NCBI GenBank assembly: GCA_001829495.1
Contig: MIBJ01000022.1
Span: 1 to 64,000, forward strand
DNA: 64,000 nt
From: Spirochaetes bacterium RBG_16_49_21
GTDB lineage: Bacteria > Spirochaetota > UBA4802 > UBA5550
Direction of reading: 5' to 3'
Shown here: positions 47,272-56,751 of the stretch, in pieces
Numbering within the stretch: the first letter of the stretch is position 1
How the letters are laid out: each line of letters starts with the position of its first letter
Position numbers and translations under genes: made by a program
The notes under the pieces: generated by a model
Told to the model about the DNA's origin: nothing
Databases searched by the model: none
What the model saw: only the letters and a program-made list of their open reading frames with translations

Positions 47272-48998
47272 TGGAGAGGACGTTACTCGGCTCGACATTT
47301 CTTTTCACGTTTCTTTTCGTTTCACTCGGCATATGCCTGGCGGGAATTATCTTCCGCATTGCGCGGTGGTTTGCCGTGGATACCGGTCCCGAGGCCGGGT
47401 TTATCCCGGTAAAAAAAAGAGTCTCTGCCGTACTGAAGGGCACGGCTGCGGCCCTTTTCAGCCTTAAATTTCTAAAAATCTTCAAGGTTCTTTTTTTCGA
47501 TCTGCTCCTCCAGTCCCGGATACTCAAGACGAGTCTTTCCCGATGGATAATGCATTTCAGCATATTTTTCGGTTTTATGATGCTCCTCTTGATGCACGCG
47601 CTGGACGAAATCATTACGAAACGGCTGTTCCCCGGCTATTTCCCGACCCTTGATCCGTTTCAATTCCTGAGAAATCTGTTCGGCGTCATGGTCATTGTCG
47701 GCGTGGGTATCGCCGTATACCGTCGCCTGCGATACCGCGGACCGATGCTGATTACCCGGTACACGGATCGTTACGCGGTGGCCCTTCTGGCCGTGATAAT
47801 CGTATCCGGCTTTCTGGAAGAGAGCTCGAAAATGATTTCTGAAAGCTCGTTTAACCGGATGATGAGCGGATACTTTTCTGCCTGCGAACCGCACGATGAA
47901 ACCGCGCTGAAGGCATTCTGGTCTCGTGAGTACGGATCGGTGTTTCCCACCATGAAATTCAGGATAACCCCTGAGCTTCTTGCCAGGGGAAAAAAGCTGA
48001 GCGAGGAGTCCTGCGCCTCCTGTCATGCTGATACGAGAACCGCCTTTATATCATACCCTGCAGCCGGGTTCATGAAGCCATTTGCTCTTAGTTTGAGCAA
48101 GTCCCGTGCGGAAGTCTGGCTCTATTACATTCACGTGCTGGCATGTTTCATCGGCCTGGCGTATCTTCCCTTCAGCAAGTTCTTTCATCTGATCACCGAC
48201 CCCCTCACCCTGCTGGTGAACGGCATATCCGATAAAAAGAAGGTCAATCCGCTTACGGCAATGCCCCGGAGGGCGATGGAGCTCGATGCGTGCACCGAAT
48301 GCGGCACGTGCAGCAGATATTGCTCGGTAGCGCCTGTTTTCAGGATGCTGCAAAATACGGAGATACTTCCGATGCACAAGCTCCGCACCGTAAAAAGGCT
48401 CGCATCCGGAAAAGATATGGATAGCGCGGAATTGCAGATAATCTCCGAAGGGGCGTTCATCTGCACCACCTGCTTCAAATGCACCGAGGTCTGCCCCGCA
48501 GGCATCAATCTCCAGGACCAGTGGCTTGCTTCACGGGAGCTCCTCTCTGAGACGGGGCATCCCCTCCCGCACGTGTGGCTTAAAAAATTCAACGCCTCCG
48601 AATGGTCCGACCGGATGCGCTATTTTGAAGCATCCTGGAAGGAAGCCGATGCCGGTAAAGAGCGCTATTATAATCTTACCGATGATTCGAATGTGTTCGC
48701 ACCCTGCATCCAGTGCCAGACCTGCACCAACGTGTGCCCGGTCGTGGCGGCCAGAACAGACCCGAAAGACGCGGTCGACATCACGCCGCATAAGATCATG
48801 AACCTTCTTCGGCTGGGGCTGCACGATCTCGCGCTGGGATCGCGGATGGTCTGGGATTGTACGACCTGTTACCAGTGCCAGGAAAACTGCCCGCAGGGCA
48901 TAAAGGTCACTGATATCATTTATGAGTTGAAAAACAGGGCTTATGAGCATTTTAAGAAAATCGACCGCACCGCTGAAATTAATGAGGATCCCTGCTGA
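47271..48998 (+). CDS. Membrane cytochrome b-like / heme c motif / multi-[4Fe-4S] fusion (Hdr/GlpC-like electron transfer subunit)
   Basis: N-terminal multi-TM; CASCH; ferredoxin-type motifs CTECGTCSRYC, CTTCFKCTEVCP, CIQCQTCTNVCP, CTTCYQCQENCP. Confidence 0.82.
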   Translation: MERTLLGSTFLFTFLFVSLGICLAGIIFRIARWFAVDTGPEAGFIPVKKRVSAVLKGTAAALFSLKFLKIFKVLFFDLLLQSRILKTSLSRWIMHFSIFFGFMMLLLMHALDEIITKRLFPGYFPTLDPFQFLRNLFGVMVIVGVGIAVYRRLRYRGPMLITRYTDRYAVALLAVIIVSGFLEESSKMISESSFNRMMSGYFSACEPHDETALKAFWSREYGSVFPTMKFRITPELLARGKKLSEESCASCHADTRTAFISYPAAGFMKPFALSLSKSRAEVWLYYIHVLACFIGLAYLPFSKFFHLITDPLTLLVNGISDKKKVNPLTAMPRRAMELDACTECGTCSRYCSVAPVFRMLQNTEILPMHKLRTVKRLASGKDMDSAELQIISEGAFICTTCFKCTEVCPAGINLQDQWLASRELLSETGHPLPHVWLKKFNASEWSDRMRYFEASWKEADAGKERYYNLTDDSNVFAPCIQCQTCTNVCPVVAARTDPKDAVDITPHKIMNLLRLGLHDLALGSRMVWDCTTCYQCQENCPQGIKVTDIIYELKNRAYEHFKKIDRTAEINEDPC

Positions 48999-49043
48999 TA
49001 TAAGCTGAGAATACCGGAGTATACAAATTCAGGAACAGGCTTT

Positions 49044-49904
49044 ATGAAATTCGCTTTTTTTAAAGGATGCAAGATTCCTTACTATCTTGAACAATACGGG
49101 AGCTCAACGAGGGCCGTGCTCAAGACCTTCGGCGTCCGTCTTTTGGAGCTCGACTTTTGTTGCTGCGGTTATCCGAACCGGGACCTGCATTTTGAATCAT
49201 TCGTCCTTTCAGCAGCGAGGAATATGGCCCTCGCCGAGAAAAAAAACCTCGATATCCTTACCCCGTGCAAATGCTGCTACGGCAGCCTGAAGCATGCCTT
49301 CCATTTTTTACATGAAAACGAGAGGCTGCGGAGGGATATCAACGCAGAGCTCGCGAAAGAGGGCCTTGTCTGGAAAGGAAAGAGCACGGTCAAGCATCTG
49401 TTGACCGTGCTCTGCGACGATATCGGCCTGCCGGCGATATACGCAAGCATCGTTAAGCCGCTGGGAGGACTCAGCGTTGCCGCCCACTACGGGTGCCATG
49501 CGCTGCGGCCCAGCAATATCGTCCATTTCGACGATCCCCTGGCGCCCTCCATATTCGAGGATCTCATATCAGCTACCGGGGCAAAGCCGGTTGGCTGGCC
49601 CCGCCGGCTTGACTGCTGCGGTAACCCGCTCTGGGGCAAAAATAACGCCATCTCGCTCGCGCTGATGCGCACCAAAATCGCGGATGCATACGAATCGGGC
49701 GCTGACTGCATCTGTACGGCCTGCACCTATTGTCAGCTCCAGTTCGACGCGATCCAGAGCTCCGTAAAGACGGATAACGCCGCTTCGCCGGAACTGCCCT
49801 CGATCCTTTATACCCAGCTTCTCGGTCTGAGCATGGGCCTGCCGGAGAGGCTCCTCGGGATAAAGCGGAATATCATTCCGGTAGAGAAGCTGAAAATAGT
49901 ATGA
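49044..49904 (+). CDS. CCG-domain protein, heterodisulfide reductase subunit B-like
   Basis: FKGCKIPYYLEQYG; LDFCCCGYPNRD; HYGCHALRP...RLDCCGNPLWG; CTACTYCQLQFD. Confidence 0.88.
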   Translation: MKFAFFKGCKIPYYLEQYGSSTRAVLKTFGVRLLELDFCCCGYPNRDLHFESFVLSAARNMALAEKKNLDILTPCKCCYGSLKHAFHFLHENERLRRDINAELAKEGLVWKGKSTVKHLLTVLCDDIGLPAIYASIVKPLGGLSVAAHYGCHALRPSNIVHFDDPLAPSIFEDLISATGAKPVGWPRRLDCCGNPLWGKNNAISLALMRTKIADAYESGADCICTACTYCQLQFDAIQSSVKTDNAASPELPSILYTQLLGLSMGLPERLLGIKRNIIPVEKLKIV

Positions 49905-50040
49905 AAATCAACCGGCTGCATTTTTTCGTGAGTCTCCCAAATTTTGTATTGACCATAAAAGCCTGTATTGCTATGGTATATTCTATCTTTCTCAGATAAA
50001 ATAAATAAACATAAGACTTGTTTCTTAACTAAACTATTTA

Positions 50041-50080
50041 ATATTTTCCTCCCGCCGCTTCGGCGGCGGGAGGAAAATAT
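50041..50080. terminator. Hairpin terminator with TTCG tetraloop
   Basis: atattttcctcccgccgc-ttcg-gcggcgggaggaaaatat; 18-bp perfect arms. Confidence 0.85.
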
Positions 50081-50121
50081 ATAAAATTATAATTTTTTAC
50101 AATTTATCTAATGGAGGATTC

Positions 50122-50391
50122 ATGAAGAAGAAATTAGCATTACTCTTATCGATCTTTATGCTACTTACGGTAAGCGCCGTTCTGCTGGCAAATGTAAAAA
50201 TCATGAATAAAGAGGTCGGCGGTAAAAAAGTGCATGATGCAACGAAGAACGGCCAAAAGGTGAATACCTGCAACTACTGCCATGTTACGGCAAAACTTGA
50301 GAAAAAGAAGCTGGGATATTTGAAAGGTCAGCCGAAGTTCGCGACACTGAAAAGTATAGCCCAGTGCGCGGGACCAACGTGCCATCATTAA
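50122..50391 (+). CDS. Small exported c-type cytochrome-like protein
   Basis: Signal peptide; CNYCH (CXXCH) and C-terminal CAGPTCHH (CX4CH). Confidence 0.75.
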   Translation: MKKKLALLLSIFMLLTVSAVLLANVKIMNKEVGGKKVHDATKNGQKVNTCNYCHVTAKLEKKKLGYLKGQPKFATLKSIAQCAGPTCHH

Positions 50392-50419
50392 ACTTGTTGC
50401 ATAGCTACTGATAATTATT

Positions 50420-50455
50420 TATTTTTACCCCCGCCGAAGGCGGCGGGGGTAAAAA
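50420..50455. terminator. Hairpin terminator
   Basis: atttttacccccgccg-aagg-cggcgggggtaaaaat. Confidence 0.8.
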
Positions 50456-50570
50456 TGATTGATTAGATATACTCGTTCACCCGCTTCTCAAAAACATCCG
50501 CAGGCCTCAAAGCTTTTTGCAGAGGCTCCTTTAACGTACGCGATAAGCAATAATACAAAAGGAGAAAACC

Positions 50571-51356
50571 ATGCATCTCAACGATCTCTTCAGCCTTAAA
50601 AAAAAGGTGGCGCTGGTCACGGGCGGAGGCAGGGGTATAGGGAAATTCATTGCAACGGGGCTTGCGGAGGCCGGAGCTGATATTATAATCGCCTCCCGCA
50701 AGATGGAAAATTTGCAAAAGACCGCCCAGGAAATACAAAAACTCGGCGTCAAGTGCCTGCCGGTACAGTGCGATATCGGGGTCAAAGAGGATATACACAA
50801 GCTGGTGAACACCGCCAAGAAGGAATTCGGCGGCGTCGATATTCTGGTAAACAACGCCGGAGTCACCTGGGGCGCACCGACGCTCGATTTTCCCCTGGAT
50901 AAATGGGAAAAGGTGTTCGACGTCAACGTCAAGGGGGTATGGATCATCACCCAGGAGATTGCCAAAATCATGAAAGAAAAAGGGGGCGGGAAGATCATCA
51001 ACATATCGTCCATAATGGGATTCAGGGGATCCCCTGAAGAGGCGCATCCGGCAGTGCCCTACAACTCATCAAAGGCGGCCATTAACCTCCTTACCATGAA
51101 CCTCGCCATCAAGCTTGCGCGCTACAAGATATACGTGAACGCCATTGCTCCCGGCTTCTTCCACACTGATATGATGGGCTATCTTGACAAGCCGGAGATG
51201 AAGCAGCTCAAGGATGTCATGATCATGTCCATACCGATACCCAAGATCGGGGAAGAAGACGACGTCAAGGGTCTGGCGGTATTCCTCGCATCAAAGGCTT
51301 CTGATTACGTTACCGGCGTTGTCATACCGGTCGACGGGGGAATGCTGGCGAAATAA
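50571..51356 (+). CDS. SDR family oxidoreductase
   Basis: ALVTGGGRGIGKFIATGLA; NNAGVTWG; YNSSKAAINLL; IPVDGGMLAK. Confidence 0.92.
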   Translation: MHLNDLFSLKKKVALVTGGGRGIGKFIATGLAEAGADIIIASRKMENLQKTAQEIQKLGVKCLPVQCDIGVKEDIHKLVNTAKKEFGGVDILVNNAGVTWGAPTLDFPLDKWEKVFDVNVKGVWIITQEIAKIMKEKGGGKIINISSIMGFRGSPEEAHPAVPYNSSKAAINLLTMNLAIKLARYKIYVNAIAPGFFHTDMMGYLDKPEMKQLKDVMIMSIPIPKIGEEDDVKGLAVFLASKASDYVTGVVIPVDGGMLAK

Positions 51357-51477
51357 GCCCGGTGCCTCATGGCCATTGACCGTGAGTACTTTGTTGCGGC
51401 GGCCGGGGAAAGAATAAGATTACAGATTTTAAAAACAAGGGCGGCCGGAGATCCGGTATGCGATACGCTGTACACGC

Positions 51478-53025
51478 TTACAGGAACATCTCAATAAGGT
51501 GCGGCCCATCCTCCGCGAGCGCCTTTTGCAGCTCAACCGCCAGCTCCTGCGCGGTGCGTACTCTCGTCGAAGGCACCCCTAAACCCTGACCGATGCTTAC
51601 CCAGTCTATACCGGATAGATCCAGGAGATTTGCGGTATTTCCCCCCTTATAGGACACGCCGGCGCGCGCCAGCTCGACCTTGAGTATATTATAGCTGCGA
51701 TTCGCGCAGATCAATGTAGTGACATTGAGCCCCTCCCGGGCCTGCGTCCATAGTGCCTGGACGGTGTACATGCAGCTGCCGTCCGCCTCCAGATTGATCA
51801 CCGGCCGGTCAGGGCAGGCCACCGCAGCCCCGACCGCACAGGACGGCCCCAGTCCGAGGGAGCCGCCCGTAAGGGTCAGGAGGCTGAACTGCGGCGCGCC
51901 CCCGCTCTGGGGATAATAGTGGGCGCCGCTCGTGATCGACTCGTCAACGATGATGGCGCCCTCAGGCTGGAGAGCGGCGAGGAGCGTGCAGATAATAGCC
52001 CCTGACAGAGGACCCTCCGGCAGGCCGGGGCGCTTCAGCCGGGCAAGAATGCTCCGGTCAGGAGACGCGGGAGCGCCGAGCGCGTCCGCGAGGTCTTTCA
52101 ATCCCTTTTGCATGTCCCTGCCGTCGCCCAGATAAATGCATCTCTGGTCATCGCGCAGGAGGGGGCTTTCCATCCCCTTATAGCCGAAAAAGGCCACCGG
52201 CTTTTGCGCACCGGCCAGAATGACGCATTGATAAGCTGCCAGCATGGTGATCGCCATCTCCGGGAAGTACGGAATGCGCTGCAGATCCGGCAGGCCCGCG
52301 CCCCTCTCCATGTGAGCGGGGAAACATTCAGCAAGAAGGTCGCATCCGGCGACTGCCCTGATTCGCGCAGCCTGGACGAGCCCCTCCCTTTGCAATCCCC
52401 TGCCTCCAATAATGAGCGCCGTCTTCTTTCCGCTCCGGAGAACTCTTACCGCATCTTCAAGGGGAAACTCCCTTGTTTGCATAGGATACTCCGGCATCGG
52501 TGAAATACCATCGTCTTCGCACTCGCTCCATTGATGGTCCTGGGGAACGATGAGCGTGGCTATCTGCCCCTTGAGGGAGGCGGCAACCGCCTCGGCCGCG
52601 TCCCGGCCGAGGCTCTCGGCTGACGTGCTCGTACGCCGCCACCCGGATACGGCCGCGGCCATTGACTCGATATCCATGGCAAGAGGCGGGTCAGCCGGGC
52701 GGTGCCAGGTTACATGCTCGCCGATGACATTGAATACGGGCGTGCCCGCCCTCCGGGCGTTATGGAGATTCGAAATTCCGTTGGCGAGTCCGGGACCCAG
52801 ATGAAGAAGGGTCATAGCAGGCTTGCCGAGCATACGGCCGTATCCGTCAGCCGCTCCGGTGCACACCCCTTCAAACAGACCCAGGTAGGCGCGCATGCCG
52901 GGGACCGAATCCAAAGCGGCAACCAGCGGCAGCTCCGTGGTTCCGGGATTGGAAAAACAGACCTCAACTCCGGATGCAACGGCGGACCGGACGAGCAGAT
53001 CCGCTCCCTTTACGGCATTTCCCAT
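51478..53025 (-). CDS. ThDP-dependent enzyme, acetolactate synthase large subunit-like
   Basis: SGVEVCFSNPGTTELPLVAALD; GLANGISNLHNARRAGTPVFNVIGEH; GDG-N-like EADGSCMYTVQALWTQAREGLNVTTLICANRSYNIL; start MGNAVKG after GGAGG. Confidence 0.85.
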   Translation of the reverse strand: MGNAVKGADLLVRSAVASGVEVCFSNPGTTELPLVAALDSVPGMRAYLGLFEGVCTGAADGYGRMLGKPAMTLLHLGPGLANGISNLHNARRAGTPVFNVIGEHVTWHRPADPPLAMDIESMAAAVSGWRRTSTSAESLGRDAAEAVAASLKGQIATLIVPQDHQWSECEDDGISPMPEYPMQTREFPLEDAVRVLRSGKKTALIIGGRGLQREGLVQAARIRAVAGCDLLAECFPAHMERGAGLPDLQRIPYFPEMAITMLAAYQCVILAGAQKPVAFFGYKGMESPLLRDDQRCIYLGDGRDMQKGLKDLADALGAPASPDRSILARLKRPGLPEGPLSGAIICTLLAALQPEGAIIVDESITSGAHYYPQSGGAPQFSLLTLTGGSLGLGPSCAVGAAVACPDRPVINLEADGSCMYTVQALWTQAREGLNVTTLICANRSYNILKVELARAGVSYKGGNTANLLDLSGIDWVSIGQGLGVPSTRVRTAQELAVELQKALAEDGPHLIEMFL

Positions 53026-53072
53026 GGTTCCTCCGGAAAGCGGCGAATTAAGAATTAATCCTGATGCCGATC

Positions 53073-53885
53073 TCACCCCTCCTCTGCCTTGAGCATTGAA
53101 GCCAGGAGCACGCCGCCGTCGATGACGATCTCCGCGCCGGTGGTATAGTCGGAGGCGTCCGAAGCAAGATAAACCGCTGCGCCGGCAATATCGTCCGGGT
53201 CGCCGATGCGTCCCGCCGGAATGAGTTTCCCGGTCAAATCTTTCGCCTTTTTGGCTTCTTCGGGACTGAGGTGAAACCAATGCGAGTTCATCATTTTAGT
53301 GTCGACCGCTCCTGGTGCGATTGTATTAACCTGTATGTTGAACTGAGCAAGCTCAGATGCAAAGGCATGGGTAATCATGCGGACGCCGGCCTTTGAGATG
53401 GAGTAGACGCTCACGCCCTGCTCCGGTTTGAAGCCGTCGATCGAGGCTATGTTTATAATCTTGCCCTTACCCTGTTTTTTCATGATACGGGCGGCGGCCT
53501 GGCTGGTGAAGTAAACTCCCTTCAAGTTAAGGTTCATAATGGTCTCCCAGAGCCGCTCCTCGGCGTCAAGCACCGAGGCCATGGCCGGGCTGGCCCCGGC
53601 ATTGTTCACCAGGATGTCGATCCTGCCGAATTTATTCATCACCGCTTCGACCATCTTTTGTATCTCTTCGATCTTACCCAGGTGAGACTGGATCGGCACT
53701 GCTTCCCCGCCGAAGGATTTTATCTCCGCTGCAACGGCATTAAGATCATCAATTTTGCGGCTGGTGACCGCCACACGGGCGCCCGCTTTTGCGAGGCCCT
53801 GGGCTATCGCCTTCCCTATGCCGCGGCTCCCCCCGGTAACCACAGCCACCTTCCCTTTTAATGAAAATTTTGAAAGATCAAACAT
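53073..53885 (-). CDS. SDR family oxidoreductase
   Basis: VAVVTGGSRGIGKAIAQGLAKAG; NNAGASPA; YSISKAGVRM; IVIDGGVLL. Confidence 0.92.
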   Translation of the reverse strand: MFDLSKFSLKGKVAVVTGGSRGIGKAIAQGLAKAGARVAVTSRKIDDLNAVAAEIKSFGGEAVPIQSHLGKIEEIQKMVEAVMNKFGRIDILVNNAGASPAMASVLDAEERLWETIMNLNLKGVYFTSQAAARIMKKQGKGKIINIASIDGFKPEQGVSVYSISKAGVRMITHAFASELAQFNIQVNTIAPGAVDTKMMNSHWFHLSPEEAKKAKDLTGKLIPAGRIGDPDDIAGAAVYLASDASDYTTGAEIVIDGGVLLASMLKAEEG

Positions 53886-53922
53886 CGGACACTCCTCCTG
53901 AAATAGTAACAATATATTTCCC

Positions 53923-53966
53923 CGAACCATGAAGGCGGGGATGATCATCCCCGCTTTCATGGTTCG
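53923..53966. terminator. Inverted repeat between Rieske and SDR genes
   Basis: cgaaccatgaa-g-gcggggatga / tcatccccgc-t-ttcatggttcg; one mismatch, no loop. Confidence 0.75.
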
Positions 53967-53973
53967 CCTCGGC

Positions 53974-54285
53974 TCAAATTAAAAAAATATCCTGGTTATC
54001 GTCAATCTTGAGCTTCAAACCGGTTAGATTGTCCATCTTGTCGAAAACCGAGCTGAATTTATATACGGAACCATCGTCAACATTAAAAATTGAAAGATGG
54101 CATTCACACAGCAATTTATTCAGTGCCCCGTCCCATACAATTTCCCCCCCTTCGTGGGGGCAGACCGAATTATACGCCACAATCCTGCCGTTGTTTGTTT
54201 TCACCAGAATATAGCTTTTCCCCTCATGTTCAAAATTAATAGATGCGCCCCGCTTCAGGTCCTTGACATCAGTGATCTTTTTCAT
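53974..54285 (-). CDS. Rieske [2Fe-2S] ferredoxin-type protein
   Basis: CPHEGGEIVWDGALNKLLCECHLSIFN (CXH...CXXH). Confidence 0.9.
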   Translation of the reverse strand: MKKITDVKDLKRGASINFEHEGKSYILVKTNNGRIVAYNSVCPHEGGEIVWDGALNKLLCECHLSIFNVDDGSVYKFSSVFDKMDNLTGLKLKIDDNQDIFLI

Positions 54286-54393
54286 AGTATATCTCCTGCC
54301 GAGCCGGAAAAAATTAATTAGATTAAAATACAATTGATTGTTAAAAGCGTCAATCTATTTTGCAACGGTAAATTTGACTTATTGCAAAACTAA

Positions 54394-54521
54394 CTGTCAT
54401 TGCGAGGAGCGCCAGCGACGAAGCAATCCGCATCAGAAAAGAAAAAAGGCCTTATTAAATATTAACAACAGGCGTTTTTTTGTAGCATTAGCAGATTGCT
54501 TCGCTACGCTCGCAATGACAG
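54394..54521. repeat. REP/BIME-like dispersed palindromic repeat (~128 bp)
   Basis: Termini ctgtcattgcgaggagc...gacgaagcaatc and gattgcttcgctacgctcgcaatgacag are inverted repeats. Confidence 0.85.
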
Positions 54522-54586
54522 GGTAGATACGTTTAATCAGTACACTATCGAAGGAACAAAAAACATTCTTTGACAGGATTACCAGA

Positions 54587-55153
54587 ATGAACCCCAAAGA
54601 ACTCATCGAAACATTGAACGCGCAAATCGAGGATACCTTCAGTCTTCTTGAACTCTGGTTTTCCAAGGATATACGTTTACGAAAATTCCGCTCCGGCGAT
54701 GAGGAGATGACTATTGACCTGATTCTCGAGCACATTTCCCTTGCTAACCGTTATCTCTTGATCTTAATAAGAAAAGGGACGAAAAAGGCATTGCGCAAGG
54801 CGAGCCGGGCCGATCTCGAAAAAGAGCTGAAAGACTACAGGCTGTCCAGTCAAGGGCTTGAGCAGATCGGGATTAACAATTCCTTCATCTGGAAAAGTCC
54901 GAAACATATGATCCCCTCCGGGGAAAGATCTTTATCTGAAATACGGAGGGAGCTTGCAAAACAACAAGGCCTGCTTCTTGAAAATCTTTCACTGCTTAAA
55001 AACGGAGAAGGAGTATTGCATAAAACCTCGATGTCGGTCAATTCATTGGGCAGGCTGGACGTGTATCAGTACATCTATTTTCTGCTCAAGCATGCGCGGC
55101 GGCACCTGCAACAGATGGAACAGATCGAAAATGAATACAACAGCAGGCGCTAG
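54587..55153 (+). CDS. DinB/YfiT-like four-helix protein
   Basis: Histidine pattern DLILEHISLANRYLLILI ... KHARRHLQQMEQIE. Confidence 0.65.
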   Translation: MNPKELIETLNAQIEDTFSLLELWFSKDIRLRKFRSGDEEMTIDLILEHISLANRYLLILIRKGTKKALRKASRADLEKELKDYRLSSQGLEQIGINNSFIWKSPKHMIPSGERSLSEIRRELAKQQGLLLENLSLLKNGEGVLHKTSMSVNSLGRLDVYQYIYFLLKHARRHLQQMEQIENEYNSRR

Positions 55154-55183
55154 TGCCGCTCCCGCATGATTATTCCAGTGATT

Positions 55184-56551
55184 TTATCGACCCTCCTTTC
55201 TGATCCGGTTCTTCACATATTTTCGTATGGCTTCATGGTACGCCCGGGCGACAAGCTTCACCCTTTCGGGTACCTTTCCCTCGGTGATCGAAGAAAGCTC
55301 GACCGCCTCTCTCATATTGTTCTGCTGAAGCGGCTCGCCCAGGCAGAGGACGCCCCGCACCAGGCGGGTCATCCTGAAATTGCGGGCGTACAACCCCTTC
55401 GAACAAAAGTCAGCCGGCAGGGCGTTCGGAAACGACTCATGCGCCGGCGGCACATCCAGTAATTTTTCGAAATTCTCAAGCACATATTTCGCATAGAGTA
55501 TCGAATTCTCGAGATCTGGTGATATGATAAGCCTGAGAAATTCGATCCGCGACTCGACTGCATCGAGCTCTCCCCGGAGAAAGCCGCCGGGCACATACAC
55601 CGAACAAAAATCCCTGCCGGTCTCCGATATCGATTTCACGACATCTTCGATCTCTTTAAGCCTTTGTGTCGCTGTGGCTGATTTGTTGCCGAGGATATTC
55701 TTGATCCGGAGATACTTGCTGCGGTACGCCGGATCATCGTCCATTGCGTCATAGTGCACGAGAACCGTGATGTGGGGGTGGAAGGCGTTGATGAGCCTCG
55801 CCCGGTACGGCATCTCGATCTCGCTGTTGAAAAACTTCAGCTTCTCCTCTTCCCGGGCACGGTTAAGCAGGCTGGCGGCCGTCTCGGCGCTGATATGCCT
55901 ATCGCGCAATTTTTCATATACGGCCTGACGGAAGTTCCCCCGGAGCCAGGAGCCATACGGCACCGGATAAACCTGCCTGCCGGAATTCCTGGTGAGCATC
56001 ACCCGTGCCCCGTCTTTTTCCAGCATATCTTTCAGAGTCCGGGCTGTGGCTAAATTAAGCGCTGCCTCGTAAAATTTAATTGATGATCCTTGGGAATTGA
56101 TGAGCCACATAAACTTTCCCTCGCGGATCGCCTCATCAAACGAACCGGCGCTGTGTCCGGGATCGACGGCCACACGGATCCCCTCCAGAGGCATTGACGG
56201 ATTTTCGCCGGTATGCGTAATCCTCTTGTCCTGAGATTCGATTTTTTTAATGAAATCACCGGTGAACCTTGACGATCCCTTGCTCCGGTAAGCCCTATTG
56301 ATAGAGGAATCATCAAGCACGCCGAGCATTTTGAGAAACACCTGATATTCATCCTCATAAATTCTGCACTCTATCCTCCCGGTTTTTTTATCTTCAGGAG
56401 ATGCATACATGGTGACGGAATCCCGCTCAAGCGAAACGAAGCCTTCAAGAGAGGGATCGCCGACAAGCAGGGCAAGGCGGCGGCTCCGCCGGTCACATCC
56501 GACTGAAAGGACGACTAAGAATATCCAGATAAAAACATATTTTTTTTTCAT
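55184..56551 (-). CDS. N-acetylmuramoyl-L-alanine amidase (Amidase_3), putative lipoprotein
   Basis: VLSVGC lipobox; IRVAVDPGHSAGSFDEA; ALNLATARTLKDMLEKDGARVMLTR. Confidence 0.85.
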   Translation of the reverse strand: MKKKYVFIWIFLVVLSVGCDRRSRRLALLVGDPSLEGFVSLERDSVTMYASPEDKKTGRIECRIYEDEYQVFLKMLGVLDDSSINRAYRSKGSSRFTGDFIKKIESQDKRITHTGENPSMPLEGIRVAVDPGHSAGSFDEAIREGKFMWLINSQGSSIKFYEAALNLATARTLKDMLEKDGARVMLTRNSGRQVYPVPYGSWLRGNFRQAVYEKLRDRHISAETAASLLNRAREEEKLKFFNSEIEMPYRARLINAFHPHITVLVHYDAMDDDPAYRSKYLRIKNILGNKSATATQRLKEIEDVVKSISETGRDFCSVYVPGGFLRGELDAVESRIEFLRLIISPDLENSILYAKYVLENFEKLLDVPPAHESFPNALPADFCSKGLYARNFRMTRLVRGVLCLGEPLQQNNMREAVELSSITEGKVPERVKLVARAYHEAIRKYVKNRIRKEGR

Positions 56552-56630
56552 GACTTATGACTCTTCAGATATCTGATAATTTCTCGCAAAGGCGCGGCAA
56601 ACTCACTCCCCGACCTCCCCCCCCCCCGCC

Positions 56631-56731
56631 CCCTCTCCCATTAAGAAATGAAAAAAGGAGAGGGGGGGTCTAAGGATGAAGCTTGGTATTTCGAAAACCC
56701 TCTCCTTTCTTCCGAGATTAATGGGAGAGGG
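56631..56731. repeat. Palindromic repeat (~101 bp) with nested inverted arms
   Basis: ccctctcccattaa...aaaaaaggagaggg ... ccctctcctttctt...ttaatgggagaggg. Confidence 0.75.
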
Positions 56732-56751
56732 TGCGCGGAGCGCGGGTGAGG

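Noticed and set aside
48070-48115. FALSLSKS string in the fused Fe-S protein as an inserted REP
   Set aside because: Resembles the translated FALSLSKG dispersed repeat, but the frame is intact and the segment can be native.
51369-51497. 42-codon ORF after the SDR gene (MAIDREYFVAAAGERIRLQILKTRAAG...)
   Set aside because: Short, overlaps the end of a convergent gene; protein-like but not supportable without comparison.
53026-53280. N-terminal extension of the ThDP enzyme ORF
   Set aside because: Overlaps the upstream SDR gene antisense-free but out of frame; MGNAVKG with a GGAGG SD is a better start.
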